Assembly: GCA_036245805.1 (NCBI GenBank)
Contig: BTRK01000004.1
Coordinates: 24,938,619-25,002,618, forward strand
Direction: 5' to 3'
From: Pristionchus mayeri
Lineage: Eukaryota > Nematoda > Chromadorea > Rhabditida > Neodiplogasteridae
DNA: 64,000 nt
Shown here: piece by piece, positions 41,400 to 50,862 of the stretch
Layout: each line of letters begins with the position of its first letter
Position numbering within the stretch: the first letter of the stretch is position 1
Position numbers and translations under genes: made by a program
Notes under the pieces: model-generated
The model's database searches: none
Told to the model about the DNA's origin: nothing
The model's input: the letters and a program-made list of their open reading frames with translations, nothing else

Positions 41400-44300
41400 T
41401 GAGTATCTGACTATCTGAGAGAACTGAGCATAGGCCGTACAGTGAAAAATAAAGTGGTGATTTTAAGATCCCCCTAGGGGTAACTTTTCGCATAGAGTTC
41501 GAAAATCGGCCTTAGGATGCCGTATCTCTGACCCCTCATTTCGTGTATTTCGCCGTACCTGGGCGGTCGGTTTTTGAATCTTTTGAATGGCCCATCGAAA
41601 CCCCATACAGTATTTCTGAAAGAACTCGACGAGATAAGCATTTTCACAGTTGAAAGTGAAGGGATAGCTCATCTTTGAAAAAAGTTGTGGCCGTTTGAAA
41701 TAAAAAATTTGTCTAAAAATTGCCGCCCTGAAAATTTTTTTGGGGGCTGTAGTTTTTTAATTATGCTCATTAAAATCGCCATGAAAAAGTACCCCAGGGG
41801 CCAACTTTTCATAGAAAAAACCTTTCCCCATTGATGTTTCCTGGTTCTCGCAAAATGCCGTAGTGCAGATTTCCCGATCATTCAAATCAACAACGTTCAA
41901 CAGCAAAACAAGTAATTCACTCTCATACTGTGCCTTTGATGTTTTTATCTTATTTTCAATATATTTTGCACATTTTGAACACTTGAAATCGTATAAAAGT
42001 GAACATCAGGTTGATTGAAAGTGTTTCAATTTGATTTGACCCTGTGGTACACTTTGGCCCGTGTTTTGACAACGAAATCTCTACAACCAAAGGTCCTACA
42101 GTTAACAGATCTGAAATATAAAGTCTATGTGATAGTATAATTAATACTAATGTGTGCCGGAACCATTCCTATGCATTCCAAGTATCTAGTGGTGCGTAAT
42201 TTACGAATTCCGTGTTTCTGCCACATCAATTCCTACTCGAAGCGGGCTCAAACTTAATTTTTAAGCGCTCTAATGTGAAAATTCGGATTCTACGAGTGAA
42301 AATACACCAAGATATTATGATTTCATATGTATCCATAATTTCGACATTTTCACCCTACCCTAAGGGCAAAAATGTGAAAAAAATATTTTTTTCTTACATT
42401 TTACTTTTGAACATTTTTTTTGGTACATTTTCACTCGTAGAATCCGAATTTTCACATTAGAGCTCTTAAAAATTAAGTTTGAGCCATCTTCGAGTAGGAA
42501 TTGATGAGGCAGAAACTCGGAATTCGTATATTTCGCACCAACAGAAACACGGAATGCATAGGAATGGTTCCGGCACAAATTATTATTAATTATACTATCA
42601 GATAGACTTTAGATTTCAGATCTGTTAACTGTAGGACCTTTGGTTGTAGAGATTTCGTTGTCAAAACACAGGCCAAAGTGTACCACAGGGTCAAATCAAA
42701 TTGAAACACTGTCAATCAACCTGATGTTCACTTTTATACGATTTCAAGTGTTCAAAATGTGCAAAATATATTGAAAATAAGATAAAAACATCAATGGCAC
42801 AGTATGAGAGTGAATTACTTGTTTTGCTGTTGAACGTTGTTGATTTGAATGATCGGGAAATCTGCACTACGGCATTTTGCGAGAACCAGGAAACATCAAT
42901 GGGGAAAGGTTTTTTCTAAAGTTGGCCCTTGGGGTACTTTTTCATGGCGATTTTAATGAGCCTAATTAAAAAACTACAGCCCACAAAAAATTTTTCAGGG
43001 CGGCAATTTTTAGACAATTTTTTTATTTCAAACGGCCACAACTTTTTTCAAAGATGAGCTATCCCTTAACTTTCAACAGTGAAAATGCTTATCTCGTCGA
43101 GTTCTTTCAGAAATACTATATATGAGAGGAATCGCGAGAGAATCGACCACGCCGCGGCGGTAGGAAAAAAATGTGTCCTATCTGGCAAAAAATTCAAATT
43201 TAAGTATTTCAAATGATGCTCTTTCAAACTGCGTCGTCAGAATTTTGATATCGGTCGTAATCTTCGAGATTCAGAAGGCCAAACTTGGTACTATCACTTT
43301 TCGACATTCAAATCGGGGCCACTTAAATGATCATAACTTCGTTTAAAATGAAAATAGAAGGTAGTTCTTTTTTTAGAAAGAAAGCTACCACCATGCTCGA
43401 CAACTTTATCTAGGACGACATCATTCCTGGTCTTCATCATGGTGCAGGGCTGTCGGGCGGACCAAAAATGATGTATCTTTGGAAATCGGAAAAACGTTTT
43501 GGGTTATCATGTTTAAGTTTAAGTTCATGCATGGAACTAACTTCATGCCAAAAATTAGGGCAATCTGGGTATAGACAAAAAAAAGGTCTCACTTTTGTGC
43601 GGCGACCCCAAAATGAGTTCTGGAAAAGAGTACTTCCCTATCTTCAATTGGCCTGATTTGGACTCAAAATCATTCAAAAACATCCAAAACAACATAGTAT
43701 CTACCCCCATGTTGTAGCTCTTCCATTTGTCATAAATGGACACATGACCGAAAATTTGAAATTCTATATTTTGACAAATTTCATTATGCGGGATGGGCCC
43801 AAATGCACTAAATGGGTTTCAAATAATGTAAATACATCCCTCGAAACAGCTCGAAGAAAAAGGGCTACTGAAAAGAGGAAATTTAACCTGAAGAATCCAA
43901 GGAAACACGCAAAACTGTGACTCCGGTAAAAATAGGCATAGAGACTCGGCTTTTGGATAGAAATGTAGAGCACGATGAGCTAAACATTTAATCTGTTGAA
44001 AATGAGTCTCTATCTTTACGTTGACGCGAGCTACAGAGCCTGGAAGTTGGCCAGAAACGACGGGAAACGGGCCGAGGGGAGCGCTAAATAGACTCTGGTG
44101 TGCCACTCCAAGCGGCGCCCAAGCTTGGTCGCCACTTGGGCGCCCTCTCTCTCCTTATTACACGCTCTCTCGTATCTCTGACCGAACCCCAAGTTGGGAT
44201 CAAGTAAATTTTCAAGTTGGCCTCAACTTGATCCCAACTTGGGGTTCGGTCAGAGATACGAGAGAGCGTGTAGTAAGGAGAGAGACGGCGCCCAAGTGGC

Positions 44301-45582
44301 GACCAAGCTTGGGCGCCACTTGGAGTGGCACACCAGAGGAGGGGAGGTAGAGGGAGGTCAGGCGGCGAGAGCGCCAGACGGTTAGAGCACGCGCTCTCGG
44401 GGGATTTTAGCCCAAATCTTGCCAACTTCTAGGCTCTGTAGCACGCTTCAACGTAAAGATAGAGACTCACTTTCAACAGATGAAATGTTTAGCTCATCGT
44501 GCTCTACATTTCTTTCCAAAAGCCGAGTCTATATGCCTATTTTTACCGGAGTCACAGTTTTGCGTGTTTCCTTGGATTCATCAGGTGAAATTTCCTCTTT
44601 TCAGTAGCCCTTTTTCTTCGAGCTGTTTCGAGGGATGTATTTACATTATTTGAAACCCATTTAGTGCATTTGGGCCCATCCCGCATGTTGAAATTTGTCA
44701 AAATATAGAATTTCAAATTTTCGGTCATGTGGCCATTTATGACAAATGGAAGAGCTACAACATGGGGGTAGATACTATGTTGTTTTGGATGTTTTTGAAT
44801 GATTTTGAGCCCAAATCAGGCCAATTGAAGATAGGGAAGTACTCTTTTCCAGAACTCATTTTGGGGTCGCCGCACAAAAGTGAGACCTTTTTTTTTGTCT
44901 ATACCCAGATTGCCCTAATTTTTGGCATGAAGTTAGTTCCATGTATGAACTTAAACTTAAACATGATAACCCAAAACGTTTTTCCGATTTCCAAAGATAC
45001 ATAATTTTTGGTCCGCCCGACAGCCCTGCACCATGATGAAGACCAGGAATGATGTCGCCTAGATAAAGTTGTAGAGCATGGTGGTAGCTCTCTTTCTAAA
45101 AAAAGAACGACCGTCTATCTTCATTTTAAACGAAGTGATGATCATTTAAGTGGCCCCGATTTGAATGTCGAAAAGTGATAATACCAAGTTTGGCCTTCTG
45201 AATCTCGAAGATGACGACCGATATCAAAATTCTGACGACGCAATTTGAAATAGCATCATTTGAAATACTTACTACCAAAATTATAGTGGGATAAGATAAA
45301 CTTGAATCCTACCGCCGCTAACCCCCCTAAAATGGTCGATTCTCTCGCGATTCGCCTCATATGTATGGGGTTTGGATGGGCCATTCAAAAGATTCAAAAA
45401 CCGACCACCCAGGTACGGCGAAATACACGAAAAAAAATGAGGGCTCATAGATACGGCTTCCTAAGGTCGATTTTCGAACTCTACGCGAAAAGTTACCCCA
45501 AGGGGGATCTTAAAATCACCACTTTATTTTTCACTGTACGGCTTATAGGTTGAATTGCTCAATTCTCTCAGATAGTCACTCA
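41400..45582. mobile_element. Foldback (TGAGT..TATCTGAGAGAA termini) hosting 43125-45359
   Basis: Left TGAGTATCTGACTATCTGAG, right inverse of TGAGTGACTATCTGAGAGAA; TA at 41398-41399 and 45583-45584. Left arm 41400-42370, right arm 42370-43122 plus 45362-45582. Same family as 17018-22655 (GGCCGTACAGTGAAAAAT; TCGACGAGATAAGCATTTT). Confidence 0.8.
43125..45359. mobile_element. Foldback (TGAGAGGAATCGCGAGAGAA termini)
   Basis: Right end is the inverse of TGAGGCGAATCGCGAGAGAA; TA at 43123-43124 and 45360-45361. Arms ~1.0 kb, nearly identical; the core 44095-44338 is a further hairpin (GGTGTGCCACTCCAAG / CTTGGAGTGGCACACC) with GCGCCCAAGCTTGG. Confidence 0.82.
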
Positions 45583-45615
45583 TATTTTTCATCCACTGAC
45601 TCGTGATACACGTAA

Positions 45616-46109
45616 TACATGTATCTCTCTCTCTCTCCTCTCTTACTTACTAATTCATCTTCATTAAGATGTAAATTCGAATGGTGTTGTCAAGTAGTGT
45701 GCGAGACTTGTCTCGACTCGACCACTGTACATACCTGCAAGTAACTTCTCCCCCTTTCCCACTCTCTCCATTCAAATCCTCACTTCGTGCCATTCTCATC
45801 CTTCATATCAACTCACATCCATTCAATCTATCTAATCATCCTAATATGAATATGTATTCATCTCACAGTTTTTGCGTAATGAAGTTGATAATTTCGATTC
45901 CATAATCTTCACATAATTGCCAATTCTAATGTGTGGTTATCTCATTCTTCTTTCATAATTCATCTTCTTTAATTCTTTTTATCTCCTCTCACATTACACT
46001 TATCATTCTCGAGTCAGTCTTTTCTTCTCTTTTCTCATCGCTCATCTAATCTATCCCATTTCTTGCGCATCCTTCCAATAAACAGTTTAAACTATCATGA
46101 GCATTTATG
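45616..46109. other. Pyrimidine-rich spacer
   Basis: A CT microsatellite (45632-45645) and CT/T-rich sequence; apart from the candidate exon 45735-45799 nothing is recognised. Confidence 0.45.
45735..45799 (-). CDS. Candidate 5' coding exon
   Basis: ATG at 45799 or 45793, reading MARSEDLNGESGKGGEVTC, then a GCAG|GTATGT donor at 45734. It lies on the same strand as exons 32125-32202/31987-32041, with the 13.4-kb foldback between. The phase (2) does not fit 32125-32202 directly, so another exon or another gene is involved. Confidence 0.33.
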
Positions 46110-46405
46110 TTGAGTGAGAGGGAAATGAGTGGCGGGTGAGAGAGAGGGGAATTGGGAATTGAATGGACATCCCTAGTGATAAACATTTTTAATATTTCTA
46201 GATTTGTTTTCATTCCGAGGTTTAATTTATACGCTTCCTAGAATAAACAAATTATAATGTTTATTCTAGGAAGCGTATAAAAAAAAAAATTAAACCTCGG
46301 AATGAAAACAAATCTAGAAATATTAAAAATGTTTATCACTAGGGATGTCCATTCAATTCCCAATTCCCCTCTCTCTCACCCGCCACTCATTTCCCTCTCA
46401 CTCAA
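46110..46405. repeat. Near-perfect 296-bp palindrome spanning a transposon end
   Basis: Arms of ~143 bp centred at 46257 (GAATAAACAAATTATAATGTTTATTC). The right arm includes the first 66 bp of the hAT-like element 46340-49322 plus 80 bp of its flank; the left arm is the inverse of both. Confidence 0.85.
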
Positions 46406-46699
46406 TTCCGATCGAGCGGGTTGATTGGTGATGCAAATTGACCAAGTACTTGAGAGGAGGGAAAGGAATTGGGTGGAATTGAGTGGAAAGTCAAGTACTT
46501 GGGTCCATTTTGCATACATTTTTGAAACATGGCTGCCTTTACATATTCAAATAGGATATTAATCACCTCTTTATAAAGGTATAAGAAGAAGGCGTGCCAA
46601 AAATCGTTCGAAACCTTCCGATAATAGACCCAGCCAGGAATTGGGAGGAATTGATTGCTCTCTAGTGTTGTTAATTCGAATAGAATTCGCCGAATAATA

Positions 46700-48831
46700 T
46701 CACGCCTCTCACGAGAGATTCGAGCTGAGACACGGAATAGGAAGAAAATCTGGAAATTGGTTCTGACCAGTTTTAGGCAACTTGAGGCATGCCTGACAGC
46801 CCCCCCCCCCCCAAAGTATTATTTTGCATACCTCATTTTCAAGCTCCCGGCATCATGTCGGAAATCGGCACCTCCTCCTTTCACGGCGCTTATCTCATTT
46901 CTCGTGTAAGAAAATCGAAATTTGCCCTCTGAGTAACCCCCACTCATTTTTCGAGCTCTATCGAGCCATGTAAACCATTTTCCATAAAAGTCAATTTTAA
47001 CGGTGCTACATTCATTGTCAATTTTCTCGAAAATGTAGGAAAAGGTGCAGCTCAAAATTTCACAGCTCATGCAGCGCATCAAGAGCTTTAGAATGAACGG
47101 CTTGCGCAAAAAATACGATCTCACTTGTGTGAGATATGTACATTTTACTTTTCCTTATCATTTGAACTTTATTTTCAACAGAATAATTCACCCTCACACC
47201 GATCTCTTCGGAGAATGAGGTCAAGAATGATCGCTTTCTCTTAATTTTTCTGTTGAAAATAAAGTTCAAATGATAAGGAAAGGTAAAATGTGCATAACAC
47301 GAGTGTCGCCGAAGAATCAAATAAACGTAGGTACATTAGAAAAGTCGAAAATGAGATTGCATCAGTTTTCGATAATCCTAAGGGTCCCTCACAAGATAGC
47401 GTTGAGCTTTGTTCCATATTATTTATTTTAAGGTCGCGTAAAGTCGTCAAAGTTTTCGAAACCTAAAAAGCACCAACTTTGGAGCGGTACAGCTTTTTCC
47501 AATTTGAATTTGATGTCTAACCAAAACAAGGATCCGTTCCTCATAGCACGAGGAAGATACCAGAGCAATTGGCCCATCAATATTTTAATTTGCATTTATG
47601 CAAATCGATTAAAATAAATCATTTTCACCTCATATTCGGGCCCATGGATTTTTTTACATCAACCTCTAGAGCTCGGAAAGACGAATCGAATGATATGCAG
47701 TTCATATAGGCTACAGGGGTGCGTTCATGTTGTATCATCATTATAAGATTTTCCCGACCTCCCATTTCGAAAGATATTCCATTGTTCTCCTCCTCATTTC
47801 CCACAAAGGAATGCCCTTTGTTAGACCCTCTCGCTCCGCACGCGCGGTGTGAAATGAGTGGGCGAGAATGGGAGAGAGTGGGAAATGAGGAGGAGAACAA
47901 TGGAATATCGCTCGAAATGTGATGTAGGGAAGATCTTAAAATGATGATATCTCATGAACGCACCCCTGTAGCTTATATGAACAGCATATCATTCGCTTCG
48001 TCTTTCCGAGCTCTAGAGGTTGATGTAAAAAAATCCATGGGCCCGAATTTGTGGTGAAAATGATTCATTTTAATCGATTTTCATAAATGCAAATTAAAAT
48101 ATTGAAGGGCCAATTGCTCTGGTATCTTCCTAGTGCTATTAGGAACAGATCCTTGTTTTTGGTTAGACATTAAATTCAATTTGGAAAGAGCTGTACCGCT
48201 CCAAAGTTGGTGATTTTCGTCTTTCTAAAACTTTGACGACCTTAAGCGACCTTAAAATTGATAATATGGAACAAAGCTCGAAGCTATCTTGTGAGGGACC
48301 CTTAGGACTGTCGAAAAACGTTTATACTGGTATGGGTCAAAAAATGTACCAGCCCGACCCATATTTTATTCGATTCTTAGGCGACACGCGTGATAAGTAG
48401 CACCGGTGAGATCGTATTTTTTGCGTAAGCCATTCATTCTAAAGCTCTTGATGCGCTGCATGAGCTGTGAAATTTTGAGCTGCACCTTTTCCTACATTTT
48501 CGAGAAAATTGACAGTGAATGTAGCACCGTTAAAATTGACTTTTATGGAAAATGGTTTACATGGATCGATAGAGCTCGAAAAATGAGTGGGGTCACTCAG
48601 AGGGCAAATTTCGATTATCTTACACGAGAAATGAGATAATCGCCGTGAAAGGAGGAGGTGCCGATCTCCGACCTGATGCCGGGAGCTTGAAAATGAGGAA
48701 TGCAAAATAATACTTTGGGGGACTGTCAGGCATGCATCAAGGTGTCCAAAACTGGTTAGAACCTATTTCCACATTTTCTTCCCATTCCCAAGAATTGCGA
48801 TTCTAGCTCGATTCTCTAGTGAACGGCGTGA
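46700..48831. mobile_element. TCACGCC foldback, copy 4, hosting 47297-48393
   Basis: Left TCACGCCTCTCACGAGAGAT, right inverse of TCACGCCGTTCACTAGAGAA; TA at 46698-46699 and 48832-48833. Arms 46700-47294 and 48396-48831. Contains the small hairpin TTTGAACTTTATTTTCAACAG near 47165-47280. Confidence 0.82.
47297..48393. mobile_element. TCACGCGTGTCGCC foldback, copy 2
   Basis: Left ACACGAGTGTCGCCGAAGAA, right inverse of TCACGCGTGTCGCCTAAGAA; TA at 47295-47296 and 48394-48395. Arms ~530 bp, centre near 47850; shares AAGCTATCTTGTGAGGGAC and ATGCAAATCGATT with 23949-25721. Confidence 0.8.
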
Positions 48832-48833
48832 TA

Positions 48834-49167
48834 TTCTCGAATATCACTTTCAATTATATTCGAGCGGCCTATTTATTCTGGAATAAAGGGGGGAAATTAT
48901 TCCGGAATGGGAATTATTCCAGAATAGATGCAAATGCATTCTGGAATAATTTTACATCCCATTCATCACTGAACAAAGTGAGCGCGCGGCCTATCTCTTG
49001 CGAAAAATGACCGAGAAATGACTGGTCTATTCGAGAATCTCAATTCGAATATTATTCTGGAATAAATGCAAATTAATTCCAGAATGAAATTAATTCCAGA
49101 ATAATAGAGGAGAATTCATTCGAAATGAAACTCATTCGAGAGCAATTTTGTGAAACTTATTCCAGAA
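48834..49167. repeat. Cluster of TTCnnGAA palindromes
   Basis: Ten TTCnnGAA octamers at 48834, 48876, 48900, 48917, 48939, 49030, 49055, 49077, 49094 and 49160, most within a longer TTATTCYRGAATAA palindrome. They lie in the right part of the hAT-like element 46340-49322. Confidence 0.75.
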
Positions 49168-49330
49168 TACGAAATATTCTATCTAACAACACTATTGCTC
49201 TCTCAAGTACTTGGTCTCTCGCTCTCTCATTTCCATTCTGAGTCAATTCTCAGCGAGAGAGCGGCGTCTCTCTTGCTCCGACCCCCAAGTACTTGGGAAT
49301 TGGAATTGAATGGGCATCCCTATTTATCAC

Positions 49331-49488
49331 AGATGTAGTCAAACTTTTTCTTCACTCACTCCTAGTAATTTATTACAGTGTTAATTTCCAAGCTCTTAAA
49401 ATCTCAAACAATGCGGATCAGCTGTAGAAATTGATTAGTCACTAGGACTAGATTTCAATGGAAATACCCGGAGTGAAATAAATAACTA
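49331..49488. other. Spacer between hAT-like element and mariner
   Basis: AT-rich, no recognised feature. Confidence 0.4.
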
Positions 49489-50362
49489 TTGGGGTGTCCG
49501 GAAAGTTCGTATAATGCTTCGGAAAAAAGTCAGTTCGCGATCAAATGCAGTGATTGCGCAATCTGTTTGTCAACAATGTATTGCATCATTCTGACGTTGA
49601 GTAGTGAGAGGATTTAATCAGTCTCCTAGTTGCTACATTGATTCTTGTGATGGACTCCCATCTCTACCTCCGAGCAGTTTTACTTCATTACTACCGTCTT
49701 GGCCGATCCGTGAAGGAGGCCCACTCTGCCCTGGCCCAGTCGGAAGGAGCTGACGCCCCCTCCATACCCTTCTGCTATAAGTGGTTCTCCCGCTTCAAGA
49801 AAGGGGAGTTTGGTCTCGATGATCAACCCCGCTCTGGACGCCCTCCCTCCCTCGATCAGCCTCTCGTTCTCCGCGCACTGAAGCGCAAGCCCATGGCCAG
49901 TGTGCGTGAGTTGAAGAAGGATACTGGTACTCCCAGATCAACGGTGTCCGATATCCTCCATCGATCTGGGAAGAAGCCGAAACTCCCACAAGTGATTCCC
50001 CATGACCTCTCCCCCGAACAGCTGAAAAATCGTGTTCAAGTCTGTCGGGAATTACTCCATCGTAGATCCAATCTTCGATGGGTCAATTCCATCATCGCTA
50101 CAGATGAGAAGTGGATCACGTACGATAACCCTGTGAGGAGACTGCAATGGGTGGATGCAGATGAGAAGCCCACGCTCGTCCCGAAGAAGGAAGAGCACGG
50201 AAAGAAGGAACTCCTCTGCTTCTTCTTCTCAGTGCTCGGTCCCATCTACTGGGAGATCCTCGCCCCTGGCACCAGCATCAATGCCGACCTCTTCTCTGAA
50301 CAACTGGAAGATGTCGCAATAAGAGTCCCTCCCAGACTCCTGAACCAGGGCAAAATTCTTAC
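49489..50362 (+). mobile_element. Mariner transposon, left end to gap
   Basis: Left terminus TTGGGGTGTCCGGAAAGTTC next to TA (49487-49488), a 160-bp leader, then the transposase start. The right end is beyond the gap. Confidence 0.85.
49650..50362 (+). CDS. Mariner-family transposase, N-terminal 237 codons, cut by gap
   Basis: It catalyses cut-and-paste transposition into TA. From ATG 49650 the protein shows an N-terminal helix-turn-helix (residues ~1-55, FCYKWFSRFKKGEFGLDD), the linker RSGRPPS (61-67), a second helix-turn-helix (~70-105), the IPHDLSPEQLKNR motif (116-128, counterpart of WVPHEL), and the first catalytic Asp in TDEKWITYDNP (Asp152). The K-P-T-L-V and LLCFFFSVLGPIYWEIL strands follow. 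The second and third catalytic acids are in the gap. No stop, frameshift or missing residue in what is visible. Codons are GC-rich against the AT-rich surroundings, as expected of a recent or horizontally acquired copy. Upstream ATT/CTT/GTG codons are in frame, but ATG 49650 gives the family-typical start. Confidence 0.93.
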
Positions 50363-50862
50363 NNNNNNNNNNNNNNNNNNNNNNNNNNNNNNNNNNNNNN
50401 NNNNNNNNNNNNNNNNNNNNNNNNNNNNNNNNNNNNNNNNNNNNNNNNNNNNNNNNNNNNNNNNNNNNNNNNNNNNNNNNNNNNNNNNNNNNNNNNNNNN
50501 NNNNNNNNNNNNNNNNNNNNNNNNNNNNNNNNNNNNNNNNNNNNNNNNNNNNNNNNNNNNNNNNNNNNNNNNNNNNNNNNNNNNNNNNNNNNNNNNNNNN
50601 NNNNNNNNNNNNNNNNNNNNNNNNNNNNNNNNNNNNNNNNNNNNNNNNNNNNNNNNNNNNNNNNNNNNNNNNNNNNNNNNNNNNNNNNNNNNNNNNNNNN
50701 NNNNNNNNNNNNNNNNNNNNNNNNNNNNNNNNNNNNNNNNNNNNNNNNNNNNNNNNNNNNNNNNNNNNNNNNNNNNNNNNNNNNNNNNNNNNNNNNNNNN
50801 NNNNNNNNNNNNNNNNNNNNNNNNNNNNNNNNNNNNNNNNNNNNNNNNNNNNNNNNNNNNNN
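50363..50862. other. Assembly gap (500 N)
   Basis: Exactly 500 N. It separates the transposase from the minisatellite, so their true spacing and even adjacency are unknown. Confidence 0.98.

Larger units (their letters stand above)
32232..45615. mobile_element. TCACGCG-family foldback shell, 13.4 kb with nested insertions
   Basis: Left end TCACACGTCTCGCGAGTCAG, right end inverse of TTACGTGTATCACGAGTCAG; TA at 32230-32231 and 45616-45617. Arm 32255-32498 pairs with 41165-41395 (GTTGTCAGCTTTTGTATGCG; AGAGCCGGCTTTT). Inserted: 32499-35255, 35894-37230, 37235-38265, 38286-40364, 40510-41030 in the middle and 41400-45582 in the right arm. Related to 8552-11408 and 18417-20159. Confidence 0.78.
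46340..49322. mobile_element. hAT-like element (TAGGGATG termini) with subterminal CAAGTACTTG repeats
   Basis: Left TAGGGATGTCCATTCAATTC, right inverse of TAGGGATGCCCATTCAATTC, flanked by perfect 8-bp TTTATCAC (46332-46339, 49323-49330). CAAGTACTTG occurs at 46443, 46492, 49204 and 49286. A TCACGCC foldback (46700-48831) accounts for most of the length; about 850 bp is the element itself. No transposase. Confidence 0.8.

Noticed and set aside
44021..44425. Two overlapping ~110-codon frames on opposite strands
   Set aside because: They are the two sides of one hairpin and have near-identical translations.
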